A DNA stretch of 14,848 bases from an uncultured Oscillospiraceae bacterium (GCA_934623545.1 CAKTVN010000015.1:1-14848), one strand, 5' to 3'; positions 1-6,120 are shown, numbered from the stretch's first letter. The notes: a model not told the origin generated them from the sequence alone. Program-made: numbers and translations.

Positions 1-706
1 TCTTCACATAGTTCTGCGGGACGGACGAAGAGCCGTGCAGGACGATGGGGAAGCCGGGCAGACGCTTGGAGACCTCTTCGAGGACGTCAAAGCGCAGGGG
101 AGGCGGGACCAGAATGCCCTTTTCGTTGCGGGTGCACTGCGCGGCGGTGAACTTGTACGCGCCGTGGCTGGTGCCGATGGCGATCGCCAGAGAGTCGCAG
201 CCGGTCTTAGTGACGAACTCCTCGACCTCTTCCGGATGGGTGTAGGAAGCCTCATGTGCGGCGACCTTGACGTCGTCCTCGATGCCGGACAGCGTGCCGA
301 GCTCCGCTTCCACGACGACGCCGTGGTCATGCGCGTACTCGACGACCTTACGGGTGATCTCGATGTTCTCCGCGAAGGGCTTGGAGGAAGCATCGATCAT
401 GACAGAGGTGAAGCCGCCGTCGATGCAGGCCTTGCAGGTCTCAAAGTCGGGACCATGATCCAGATGCAGGACGATGGGGATCTCCGGGCACTCGATCACA
501 GCAGCCTCGACCAGCTTGACCAGATAGGTGTGGTTGGCATAGGCGCGCGCGCCCTTGGAGACCTGAAGGATGACCGGCGCGTGCTCTTCCTTGCACGCTT
601 CGGTGATACCCTGAACGATCTCCATGTTGTTGACGTTGAAAGCGCCGATGGCGTAGCCGCCGTCGTAAGCCTTCTTGAACATTTCAGTAGAAGTTACCAG
701 AGGCAT
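1..706 (-). CDS. fba: Class II fructose-bisphosphate aldolase, 3' end missing (window edge)
   Basis: Zinc-dependent class II aldolase of glycolysis: it cleaves fructose 1,6-bisphosphate to dihydroxyacetone phosphate and glyceraldehyde 3-phosphate in the cytoplasm. I translated 235 codons from the minus strand. The N-terminus reads MPLVTSTEMFKKAYDGGYA and is followed by the family motif IGAFNVNNME. Other class II signatures in order are LHLDHG (catalytic Asp and a zinc His), SVMIDAS, VEAELG, IAIGTSHG (zinc His) and VLHGSSSVP (zinc His and phosphate loop). The frame is open to position 1, so roughly 50-80 C-terminal residues lie outside, judging from the usual family length near 280-320. The start at 706 is supported by AAGGAGA eight bases upstream. 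It diverges from the phosphofructokinase gene, which makes its substrate. A 160-bp palindromic repeat sits between its predicted promoter and its ribosome binding site. Confidence 0.95.
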   Translation of the reverse strand, partial: MPLVTSTEMFKKAYDGGYAIGAFNVNNMEIVQGITEACKEEHAPVILQVSKGARAYANHTYLVKLVEAAVIECPEIPIVLHLDHGPDFETCKACIDGGFTSVMIDASSKPFAENIEITRKVVEYAHDHGVVVEAELGTLSGIEDDVKVAAHEASYTHPEEVEEFVTKTGCDSLAIAIGTSHGAYKFTAAQCTRNEKGILVPPPLRFDVLEEVSKRLPGFPIVLHGSSSVPQNYVK

Positions 707-731
707 ATTGACATCTCCTTACTTGTATTTC

Positions 732-891
732 GGAACCTCTGAATAAATCCCCGGCAGCGGACGAGCGGATCTTTTCCGCCAATGCTGCGGTTTGAAAAAC
801 TTGAAATACACAAAGTATTCCTTCGTTTTCCAAATCTTGCCTTGACGAAAAATCTCTCGCCGTCCGCAGCCACTGATTTATCAGAGCTTCC
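732..891. repeat. 160-bp imperfect palindromic repeat, copy A (in the predicted fba leader)
   Basis: The two ends are inverted copies of each other: GGAACCTCTGAATAAAT on the left, and GGAAGCTCTGATAAATC when the right end is read on the other strand. The similarity of the arms continues inward for about 75 bp (GCGGAC, then a GATCTTTTCCG-like stretch, then TTTGAAAAAC and GAAATAC), so the whole unit can fold into one long hairpin. It shares its core and its length with copy B at 2348-2509, in the same orientation. I see no transposase and no clear target-site duplication. It resembles a MITE or a REP-like element; the family is not one I can name. Confidence 0.85.
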
Positions 892-915
892 TTTATTTTA
901 TTATTTACCAGTGAG

Positions 916-944
916 ATTTTAGCAAATGTCCGGAATTTTTGCAA
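916..944 (-). promoter_or_regulatory. Predicted sigma-A promoter of fba
   Basis: On the minus strand, TTGCAA (944-939) and TAAAAT (921-916) are separated by 17 bases. No comparable box pair is evident between copy A of the palindromic repeat and the gene, so the fba leader is predicted to run about 200 nt and to include the whole repeat. Confidence 0.6.
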
Positions 945-952
945 TAGATGAA

Positions 953-981
953 TTTACAATTTCCGCGCGGTGTGTTATATT
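953..981 (+). promoter_or_regulatory. Predicted sigma-A promoter of the phosphofructokinase gene
   Basis: TTTACA (953-958) and TATATT (976-981) are separated by 17 bases, about 40 bases before the start codon. Its -35 box lies only 8 bp from the -35 box of the divergent fba promoter, so the two glycolytic genes could share regulator binding. Confidence 0.65.
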
Positions 982-1023
982 CTCTTTGTTCAACTTATTC
1001 TATTTTATTACGGAGGTAATGAT

Positions 1024-2262
1024 ATGTCTGAATCTCTGAAGGGCGCCCTGATCATCGGTCAGTCCGGCGGTCCCTCTTCCGTCATCAACGCTTCGGCATA
1101 CGGCGTCATCCGCACCGCGCTCGACGCCGGCTGCATCACAAAGGTCTACGGCGCGCACCATGGCATCAAGGGCGTGCTCGACGATCAGCTGCTCGTCATG
1201 GACGCGGAGGACCGCGCCGAGCTCGACCGGCTGCCCTATACGCCCTCGTCCGCGCTGGGCTCCTGCCGCTACAAGATCGCCGACCCCGATGTCGACGACA
1301 CCGACTATAAGCGCATTCTCGAGATCTTCAAGAAGTACGATGTCCGCTACTTCTGCTACAACGGCGGCAATGACTCGATGGACACCTGCAACAAGATCTC
1401 CAAGTATATGAAGAAGGTCGGCTATGACTGCCGCGTCATGGGCGTTCCCAAGACCATCGACAACGACCTCTTCGGCACCGATCACTGCCCCGGCTTCGCC
1501 TCCGCTGCGAAGTATATCGCCACCTCCGTCATGGAGGTCGCGCGCGATTCCCGCGTCTACAACATCGGTCAGATCACCATCATCGAGTGCATGGGTCGTC
1601 ACGCCGGCTGGCTGACCGCCGCCGCTGCGCTCGCAAACGCGAAGGAGCCCTGCTGCGACTTCATCTATCTGCCCGAGGTCGATTTCGACATGGACAAGTT
1701 CCTCGCCGATGTCTCCGCCTGCTATGAAAAGAACGGCAACTGCGTCGTCGCCGTCTCCGAGGGCATCCACTACGCCGACGGCAGCTTCGTCTCCGAGGCA
1801 AAGGCTGCTGCGACCGACGGCTTCGGTCACGCACAGCTCGGCGGTCTCGCCGCACATCTGGCAAGCGTCGTGAAGGCAAAGACCGGCGCGAAGGTCCGCC
1901 CGATCGAGCTGAGCCTGCTTCAGCGCTGTGCCGCGCACTGCGCGTCCCAGACCGACATCGACGAGGCGTATATGTCCGGTAAGGTCGCTGTGGAAGAGAT
2001 GCTGAAGGGCACCACCGACAAGATGGTCGGCTTTGAGTGCGACCGCACGAACGGCTACACCTGCAAGGCAAAGCTGTTTGATCTCGCGGACGTCGCCAAC
2101 TTCGAGAAGAAGTTCCCGAAGGAGTGGATCAACGCCGAGGGCAACAACGTCACCGACGGCTTTGTCAAGTACGCGCTCCCGCTCATCCAGGGCGAAACCA
2201 AGCTTGAGAAGGAAGACGGTCTGCCCCGCTTCGCAAGACTGAAGAAAGTCTTTGCCGAATAA
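1024..2262 (+). CDS. pfp: PPi-type (pyrophosphate-dependent) 6-phosphofructokinase
   Basis: Phosphorylates fructose 6-phosphate to fructose 1,6-bisphosphate in the cytoplasm, most likely with pyrophosphate rather than ATP. The 412-residue protein begins MSESLKGALIIGQSGGP, the nucleotide/PPi loop of the PFK family. GGNDSMD (residues 114-120) has Asp117 where ATP-dependent enzymes have Gly, and PKTIDND (142-148) has the lysine typical of PPi enzymes; both favour PPi in characterised family members. MGRHAGW follows at 190-196. Asn116 replaces the Asp of the classical GGDGS motif; I believe this is usual in this long clostridial subgroup. GGAGG seven bases before ATG 1024 decides the start over an in-frame upstream one that lacks a ribosome binding site. 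The gene is monocistronic, with a terminator 20 bases after its stop. PPi-linked enzymes can also run in the gluconeogenic direction. Confidence 0.93.
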   Translation: MSESLKGALIIGQSGGPSSVINASAYGVIRTALDAGCITKVYGAHHGIKGVLDDQLLVMDAEDRAELDRLPYTPSSALGSCRYKIADPDVDDTDYKRILEIFKKYDVRYFCYNGGNDSMDTCNKISKYMKKVGYDCRVMGVPKTIDNDLFGTDHCPGFASAAKYIATSVMEVARDSRVYNIGQITIIECMGRHAGWLTAAAALANAKEPCCDFIYLPEVDFDMDKFLADVSACYEKNGNCVVAVSEGIHYADGSFVSEAKAAATDGFGHAQLGGLAAHLASVVKAKTGAKVRPIELSLLQRCAAHCASQTDIDEAYMSGKVAVEEMLKGTTDKMVGFECDRTNGYTCKAKLFDLADVANFEKKFPKEWINAEGNNVTDGFVKYALPLIQGETKLEKEDGLPRFARLKKVFAE

Positions 2263-2282
2263 GCACACATTATTCAAAAGTC

Positions 2283-2320
2283 AAAGGGTCTCAGCTTCTG
2301 ATGAAGCTGAGACCCTTTTT
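2283..2320 (+). terminator. Intrinsic terminator of the phosphofructokinase gene
   Basis: A perfect 16-bp stem (2283-2298 with 2303-2318, including an A/T closing part) with a TGAT loop is followed by a T run. It lies 20 bases after the stop codon. Confidence 0.92.
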
Positions 2321-2347
2321 GAGCTTGTCAAAAAAGTCTTTTTGTAA

Positions 2348-2509
2348 GGGAAGCCCTGAATCAATCGTCTTCGGTCTTCGCCGGATCTTTTGACGCAAAT
2401 CTGCGGTTTGAAAAACTTGAAATACATACAGTATTCCTGCGTTTTTCAAATCTTGCCTTGCGCCAAAATCTCTCGCCGAATACACTTGCACATTGATTCA
2501 GGGCTTCCC
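2348..2509. repeat. Imperfect palindromic repeat, copy B, with perfect 18-bp terminal inverted repeats
   Basis: The ends are perfect inverted repeats: GGGAAGCCCTGAATCAAT at 2348-2365 and its reverse complement at 2492-2509. Inside, TTCGCCGGATCTTTTGACGC on the left faces a similar inverted stretch on the right, and TTTGAAAAAC (2406-2415) faces GTTTTTCAAA, so nearly the whole unit is self-complementary. The central core is almost identical to copy A (732-891), while the outer arms differ between copies yet remain self-complementary within each copy. It lies just behind the phosphofructokinase terminator. Short frames through it are by-products of the repeat. Confidence 0.9.
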
Positions 2510-2612
2510 ACGCTCTCAAACGCGATTCGCTGCGCTGCCTCGTCGAAACAAACTGCACATCCCTCGCTGTGCCGCAAGCGGCAAAGCTCGTCCGTTTCGT
2601 TGTTTCTCCTCT
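2510..2612. other. Intergenic stretch with no supported gene
   Basis: The stretch reads through on the plus strand in two overlapping short frames, but neither has a ribosome binding site or a recognisable domain. It holds a small palindrome GCCGC-AA-GCGGC near 2571-2582. Its composition is like the hairpin-rich spacers elsewhere in the window. Confidence 0.5.
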
Positions 2613-2653
2613 CCAAATGTGAATCGCTTCGCCGGATTCACATTTGGTTTTTT
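2613..2653 (+). terminator. Strong intrinsic-terminator-like hairpin without an upstream gene
   Basis: CCAAATGTGAATC (2613-2625) pairs perfectly with 2635-2647 around a 9-base loop and is followed directly by TTTTTT. No plus-strand gene lies immediately upstream, since the phosphofructokinase gene already has its own terminator, so it may be part of the palindrome array that follows or a second stop for readthrough. Confidence 0.65.
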
Positions 2654-2666
2654 AAGAACGCAAGGT

Positions 2667-2891
2667 GTTATGCGCGACGTACACGCCGCCGCGCATAACC
2701 AATTCACATTTTATACTGATATTCAATTAAAAACTTTCATTCATGGAATGGAAGTTTTTAATATGAAGATCATTATGAGACGAGATTCCGTGATTTTATC
2801 AAAATCACGGAATCGGTTACGCCAAAGGCGGAACCTTTCTGATTAAAGAATTTAATCAGAAAATAGTATTATTCCGCCGTGCGCGGCGGAA
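2667..2891. repeat. Array of six consecutive hairpins
   Basis: Six separate inverted repeats follow one another with short gaps: 2667-2699 (10-bp arms), 2726-2762 (17-bp arms with one G-U, loop ATG), 2784-2814 (14-bp arms, loop ATC), 2820-2830 (CGCC-AAA-GGCG), 2836-2862 (12-bp arms, loop GAA) and 2872-2891 (TTCCGCCG-TGCG-CGGCGGAA). The last one lies 20 bases after the stop of the minus-strand SDR gene and is followed on that strand by an A/T-rich stretch, so it may serve as that gene's terminator. No gene is visible here. Confidence 0.8.
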
Positions 2892-2911
2892 CTCTACGAG
2901 GTTCTTTGACT

Positions 2912-3613
2912 TTAAGTGATCACAAATCCGCCATTGACGGCAATGACCTGCCCGGTGACGAAGGGCGCGTCGACGAGGTAGACCATCGCGTCCGCGACAT
3001 CCTCCGGCGTGCCAAGACGCTCGATGGGCGTTTCGCTCCGCAGCTGCTCCATGATCTCCGGCGCGACGGAGGCGCACATATCGGTCCGGATGACGCCGGG
3101 CGCGATCGCGTTGACGCGGATGCCGCTCGGACCGAGCTCCTGCGCCAGCGCCTTGCTCAGCGCGAGCACCGCGCCCTTGGTCGCCGAATAGCCCGCCTCG
3201 CACGATGCGCCGACCTGCCCCCACATGGAGGAGACGTTGAGGATGCAGCCCGCCTGCTTTTGCAGCATCGACGGCAGCGCCGCGCGCACACAGTGGAAGA
3301 TGCCGTCGACATTCACAGCGAACAGCCGCCGCCACTGCTCCGGTGTGATCTGCGAGATCAGCCCATAGTGGCAGATCCCGGCGTTGTTGATGAGCACATC
3401 GACCGCGCCGATGGCACGGAAGGTCTCCTGCACTGCCGCCTCGGACGAAACGTCGCAGCAGATCGCCTGCGCGCCGGTCTCCTTGGCGACCGCTTCCGCC
3501 GCCGCATGGTCCTTTTCATACAAAAACCAGACGCGCTCGCCGCGTCCGGCAAACCGGCGCACCGCAGCGGCTCCGATGCCGCGGCTGCCGCCGGTGATCA
3601 CAATCGTTCGCAT
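2912..3613 (-). CDS. SDR-family oxidoreductase, FabG-like (3-oxoacyl-ACP reductase type)
   Basis: A classical short-chain dehydrogenase/reductase of 233 residues, a normal length for the family, acting in the cytoplasm with NAD(P)H. The Rossmann motif TGGSRGIG is at residues 7-14, NNAG at 76-79, and the catalytic set is Asn101, Ser129, Tyr142 and Lys146 (in GYSATKGA). The C-terminal half has IRVNAIAPGVIRTDM and ends VTGQVIAVNGGFVIT, as in FabG-like enzymes. GGAG six bases before ATG 3613 supports the start. Most such genes are named 3-oxoacyl-ACP reductase, but no fatty-acid genes lie nearby, so the substrate is open. It follows yabR on the same strand after 63 bases that hold a GC-rich hairpin, so it may be only partly co-transcribed. 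Confidence 0.92.
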   Translation of the reverse strand: MRTIVITGGSRGIGAAAVRRFAGRGERVWFLYEKDHAAAEAVAKETGAQAICCDVSSEAAVQETFRAIGAVDVLINNAGICHYGLISQITPEQWRRLFAVNVDGIFHCVRAALPSMLQKQAGCILNVSSMWGQVGASCEAGYSATKGAVLALSKALAQELGPSGIRVNAIAPGVIRTDMCASVAPEIMEQLRSETPIERLGTPEDVADAMVYLVDAPFVTGQVIAVNGGFVIT

Positions 3614-3634
3614 ATCGCTCCGTTTCCGCGCAAA

Positions 3635-3666
3635 CGCCGCGCCGTGCGAAACACACAGGCGCGGCG
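3635..3666 (-). terminator. GC-rich hairpin between yabR and the SDR gene
   Basis: On the minus strand CGCCGCGCC and GGCGCGGCG form a 9-bp stem around a 14-base loop, followed by TTT only. It could be a weak terminator or attenuator, or a processing site between two genes of one transcript. Confidence 0.4.
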
Positions 3667-3676
3667 GCGCTGATCG

Positions 3677-4150
3677 TTATCTTCTTCTGGATTTGCTTTT
3701 CCGGTCGGAATACTGCCGCAGCGAGGAGATCTTGCTGTCGGACTCCGTCATGAACTGCTTGAGCATATCATCGAAGGACTTCGCCTGCGGCGCGGCGGGC
3801 GCGGCATTCTGCGCCGGGCTGCGGCGGCGGTCATAGCCTGCGCGCTCAGACTGCGGGCGGTCGGACGGTGAACGATCCTGCTGCGTCCGGGCACGGCTGT
3901 ACTGCGGCTTTGCCGGCGGCTCGGTCGTGCGCTTGATGGACAGATTGATCTTGCCGTTCTCGATGCCGATGACCATGACCTTCACGGTCTGTCCCTCGGT
4001 CAGATGGTCGTGAATGTCATTGACGAACGAATGCGCGACCTCGGAAATGTGTACCATTCCGGTGGAATGGTCGGGCAGCAGAATGAACGCGCCGAACTTT
4101 GTGATCTGCTTGACCTTTCCCTCTACGACGGACCCAACTGTAAGCTCCAT
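3677..4150 (-). CDS. yabR: S1 RNA-binding-domain protein, YabR-like
   Basis: A 157-residue cytoplasmic protein. Residues about 5-73 form one S1 (OB-fold) domain: it starts VGSVVEGKVKQITKFGAFI, includes GMVHISEVA and ends ENGKINLSIK. This is followed by a long Pro/Arg/Gln-rich, probably disordered linker, a short conserved-looking patch (SFDDMLKQFMTESDSKISSL) and a strongly basic tail RKSKSRRR. Single-S1 proteins of this kind bind RNA or ribosomes; the exact role of YabR is not settled. GAGGGG four bases before ATG 4150 supports the start. The gene follows divIC by 30 bases and keeps the order known from Bacillus subtilis (yabP-yabQ-divIC-yabR), which is the main reason for the name. Confidence 0.87.
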   Translation of the reverse strand: MELTVGSVVEGKVKQITKFGAFILLPDHSTGMVHISEVAHSFVNDIHDHLTEGQTVKVMVIGIENGKINLSIKRTTEPPAKPQYSRARTQQDRSPSDRPQSERAGYDRRRSPAQNAAPAAPQAKSFDDMLKQFMTESDSKISSLRQYSDRKSKSRRR

Positions 4151-4180
4151 AAATCCCCTCTGTTCCCCCTATTTTTCTCT

Positions 4181-4459
4181 CTAGTCTCCAACGTCCTTAA
4201 AGACGATCTCGCCGTCCTCGACCATGCCCAGCTTCTCCCGCGCGATGGCTTTTACGCCCTCGTCGGAGTCCGCGTTCGTGATCGCTTCCTCGAGCTTGCC
4301 GTTTTTCTGCTCGGCGGCTGTGATGCTGCTCGTGAGCGCTGCCGCCTCTGCGTTCTTCTCCGCGATCTGGCTGCGCAGCGAGACCAGGGTAAAAACGGCA
4401 TACACCACCACGACCAGGATCACAAGCTTCACCAGAAGCGACGACCGGACGAATTTCAT
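4181..4459 (-). CDS. divIC: Septum formation initiator, DivIC/FtsL family
   Basis: A small bitopic membrane protein of 92 residues in the FtsB/DivIC family, part of the division-septum complex with FtsL and DivIB. A short basic N-terminus (MKFVRSSLL) leads into one transmembrane helix (about residues 9-27, VKLVILVVVVYAVFTLVSL) and then a predicted coiled coil (RSQIAEKNAEAAALTSSI and on to about residue 65). The C-terminus has REKLGMVEDGEIVF, the usual ending of the family. ATG 4459 is preferred because GGAG lies 11 bases upstream; an in-frame GTG four codons earlier would sit on top of the Shine-Dalgarno. A possible promoter lies at 4519-4546. The yabQ frame runs on through this gene in another phase. 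Confidence 0.88.
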   Translation of the reverse strand: MKFVRSSLLVKLVILVVVVYAVFTLVSLRSQIAEKNAEAAALTSSITAAEQKNGKLEEAITNADSDEGVKAIAREKLGMVEDGEIVFKDVGD

Positions 4460-4925
4460 TGCTCGCCGCACTCCTTTCCGGGACGGCTCGTTTCCGTCCG
4501 CGTTTCATCTTATCGAATATTGTAAACCATTTTTTCACACTTGCAAAGAACTTTTTGCAAAAAACACTGGCAAATTTCAAAATTTTTTTGCCCGGCAGGA
4601 GCAAAAGCCCCGCCACCCGCGCAAGCAGACCCCAAATCGCCCCGAAAAGCGGCAGCACAAGGCGGCTGAGCGTCAGAAAATATATCCCCGCGCCCAGTGC
4701 GACCGCCGGGCAGAAGAACAGCCGCAGCAGTCCGCCTCCCGCGTAGAGCGCCAGCGCCAGCAGCGCGAGAAAGAATATGAGCACAAACAGCACGTCCGCC
4801 GGAACGGTCAGCCCGGGCGCACGCCGCCGCAGCGCGCGCAGCAGATCGTAAAACACGCCCAGCGCCGCGCCGAGCGCGACTGCCGCCGCGAGCTGGAGCG
4901 CCTGAAGGCGCAGCGGCAGCTCCAT
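4197..4925 (-). CDS. yabQ: Spore cortex biosynthesis protein YabQ; C-terminus probably displaced by a frameshift
   Basis: A membrane protein needed for spore cortex formation. Start ATG 4925 shares its A with the stop of yabP (TGATG), so the two are translationally coupled. Residues about 10-112 are hydrophobic and hold four likely transmembrane segments, with AALGVFYDLLRALRRR near the N-terminus as in YabQ; a basic amphipathic stretch (KKILKFASVFCKKFFASVKK) follows. After about residue 135 the frame has no stop and continues out of phase through most of divIC to 4197 as an Arg/Gly/Glu-rich shadow sequence. The real protein is probably about 140-150 residues: a -1 shift at the A6 run near 4531-4536 would give the ending MVYNIR and a stop at 4510. 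This could be a sequencing or assembly error, a recent mutation, or a real long overlap; the N-terminal identification is firm, the end is not. Confidence 0.7.
   Translation of the reverse strand: MELPLRLQALQLAAAVALGAALGVFYDLLRALRRRAPGLTVPADVLFVLIFFLALLALALYAGGGLLRLFFCPAVALGAGIYFLTLSRLVLPLFGAIWGLLARVAGLLLLPGKKILKFASVFCKKFFASVKKWFTIFDKMKRGRKRAVPERSAASNEIRPVVASGEACDPGRGGVCRFYPGLAAQPDRGEERRGGSAHEQHHSRRAEKRQARGSDHERGLRRGRKSHRAGEAGHGRGRRDRL
4519..4546 (-). promoter_or_regulatory. Possible promoter inside the end of yabQ, for divIC-yabR
   Basis: On the minus strand TTGCAA (4546-4541) and TACAAT (4524-4519) are separated by 16 bases, about 60 bases before divIC. It would let the division gene be expressed in growing cells, independently of sporulation-controlled yabPQ. 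The region is A/T-rich against a GC-rich background, so chance is possible. Confidence 0.45.
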
Positions 4926-5206
4926 CAGCCGAACAGCCGCGCGAAAAAGCCGCCCGCCGGGACCGGGTCCTCATAGCTCAGCGAATCGACGCTGCCGTCG
5001 ACGCTGACCTGCCCGCCCTCGAGCGAGAGCATCTGAAGATGCAGCCCCGTGCCGCGCACGATGAGCGTCCCGCGCGTCGTGGCGAGGACGATCGTGTTCT
5101 CGTCAAAGCTCTCGACCTCGGTCACGCCGGTCATACTGAGCCGGCTGCGCGCGTCCAGCGTCAGCCGGTGCGGCAGCTCCAGCTCGCGCTCCTGTCTTGC
5201 GTCCAT
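4925..5206 (-). CDS. yabP: Sporulation protein YabP
   Basis: A 93-residue protein of the YabP/YqfC family, which acts in endospore formation (cortex/coat assembly in the mother cell). The sequence runs MDARQERELELPHRLTLDAR, then LSMTGVTEVESFDENTIVLA and RGTLIVRGTGLHLQML, the pattern of short beta strands typical of the family. ATG 5206 is chosen because AGGATG lies just upstream and because the open frame before it runs through repeat sequence. Its stop overlaps the yabQ start. In Bacillus the gene upstream is the S4-domain gene hslR/yabO; here the upstream side is a palindrome array instead, so yabP seems to be the first gene of the cluster. I see no convincing sporulation-sigma promoter, only a TTATACA near 5233. 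Confidence 0.88.
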   Translation of the reverse strand: MDARQERELELPHRLTLDARSRLSMTGVTEVESFDENTIVLATTRGTLIVRGTGLHLQMLSLEGGQVSVDGSVDSLSYEDPVPAGGFFARLFG

Positions 5207-5268
5207 AAGATCATCCTTTCCGTGTGCTTTGTATAACTCTATGCAGACAAGCTGGGCGCGATGCCTTT

Positions 5269-5546
5269 TGTCCCCCGAAAGGAGGACATATTTTGTCCCC
5301 CGGAGGGGTGACGCCTCTTTATGTCCGAAGGACATAAAACCGCGCCCGAAGGACGCGAATTTCGCCACCCGAAGGGTGACGCTCTATCCGCACGCGCAGC
5401 GTGCGGGGAGACGTTTCAGCCCCTTTTTCTTTGCGCGGCAAAGAAAAAGCCGCTGGCGGTAAAAAGAAAACGCCAAAGGGGGATTTCGATTTCCCCCTTT
5501 GGAATCCCCTTAAAACGACCAAGAAGGGGTTGCGACCCCTTCTTGG
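5269..5546. repeat. Dense array of about ten small palindromes
   Basis: Successive inverted repeats fill this spacer: 5269-5288 (TGTCC..GGACA), 5295-5312, 5318-5338 (TTTATGTCC-GAA-GGACATAAA), 5341-5357 (loop GAA), 5366-5378 (CACCC-GAA-GGGTG), 5388-5406 (CCGCACGC-GCA-GCGTGCGG), 5423-5449 (12-bp arms, loop GCG), 5450-5459, 5473-5502 (11-bp arms) and 5519-5546 (12-bp arms, loop TGCG). Several share the loop GAA. The last two are the longest and could work as terminators. Open frames across it are short and conflicting, and I see no gene. Confidence 0.85.
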
Positions 5547-5714
5547 ATTATTCCCGGAGTTTGGTTTGTGCAAAAGTATCTTTCAAATGGACAAAACGCG
5601 ATAACGATGCGAATTAGGAAAACCGGCGAGGTAGTCGAAATACTCTGCGTCTTTTTCGACTTCCATACGTCAAATATTCAACGGGCGCAAACGGAGCGAC
5701 CCGTATTTTTTATC
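5547..5714. other. Intergenic stretch, no supported gene; terminator-like hairpin at 5681-5713
   Basis: A 121-codon plus-strand frame crosses here into the dispersed repeat but has no ribosome binding site and no domain. GTCGAAATAC..TTTTTCGAC near 5634-5660 is a weak inverted repeat that faintly resembles the core of the palindromic repeats at 732-891 and 2348-2509. ACGGG (5681-5685) pairs with CCCGT (5700-5704) and is followed by ATTTTTTAT, which has the form of a plus-strand terminator with no gene before it. Confidence 0.45.
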
Positions 5715-6015
5715 GTGCGATGCGGAAACCCAATTCTACGGTCGCCCGAAGGGCGTTCGGACTACGGAAAGAGGAACGATAACACGCACAACGGAACGAA
5801 TTGTTTTTTCGCGCGTCAGCGCTATTTCGCGTCCTGCGCCTCTTTTTTGCATACTTTTTTCTGGCAAGACAGAAAAAAGTATGCCCGCGGAGCGACAGTT
5901 GCGGTGTCACCGCATAAAACGGTACTCCGGTGAATCCGGAAAAAAGAGTTCCGCGCCTCTGGCGCGGTATTATGCTCTCCGGGCATAAAAAGCCTCCCGC
6001 ATCCTCCGGATGCGG
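5715..6015 (+). repeat. Long dispersed repeat, copy 1 (inverted partner at 14500-14848)
   Basis: About 300 bp are similar to the reverse complement of the last 350 bp of the window. Shared stretches include GTCGCCCGAAGGGCGTTCGG, ACTACGGAAAGAGGAACGA, GCGTCAGCGCTATTTCGCGT, GCCTCTTTTTTGC and a perfect hairpin at 5849-5884 (15-bp arms GCATACTTTTTTCTG, loop GCAAGA). The right part contains CCGCGCC-TCT-GGCGCGG (5951-5967) and CCGCATCC-TCC-GGATGCGG (5997-6015). Frames through it give a peptide with HTFFWQDRKKY in both copies, which I take as a by-product of the repeat. No transposase is present. Confidence 0.85.
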
Positions 6016-6020
6016 TGCCC

Positions 6021-6084
6021 CCGCGTCCTTCGGGCGCGGAAGTATGCGCGGAAGTGTGCGCGGAAATGGGCGCCTCGCGCCCAT
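6021..6084. repeat. Two more small palindromes before the TetR promoter
   Basis: CCGCGTCC-TTC-GGGCGCGG lies at 6021-6039 (one G-T pair) and ATGGGCGC-CTC-GCGCCCAT at 6066-6084. They continue the style of the dispersed repeat and end 8 bp before the regulator's -35 box. Confidence 0.7.
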
Positions 6085-6091
6085 ATTTCTC

Positions 6092-6120
6092 TTGCAATCT
6101 TATCACAAATCCTTTATACT
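6092..6120 (+). promoter_or_regulatory. Predicted sigma-A promoter of the TetR-SLH operon
   Basis: TTGCAA (6092-6097) and TATACT (6115-6120) are separated by 17 bases, 40 bases before the regulator's start codon. No other promoter is evident for the large surface-protein gene that follows it. Confidence 0.75.

Noticed and set aside
732..891. Target-site duplication around the palindromic repeats
   Set aside because: The flanks (TATTTC/TTTATT at copy A; TGTAA/ACGCT at copy B) do not match convincingly, so transposition is not demonstrated.
1000..2277. A 425-codon minus-strand frame opposite the phosphofructokinase gene
   Set aside because: Composition of a codon shadow (Val, Asp, Ala-rich), no motifs, and the plus strand encodes an unmistakable enzyme.
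684..2558. Short minus-strand frames sharing a QDL..GIL..VFQVFQTA peptide at both palindromic repeats
   Set aside because: The shared peptide is what a repeated palindrome gives when translated. The frames lack start signals, and the arms vary in a way that keeps base pairing rather than codons.
5269..5546. Palindrome array considered as a CRISPR array
   Set aside because: The units differ in sequence and spacing; there are no identical repeats with spacers of regular length and no cas genes.
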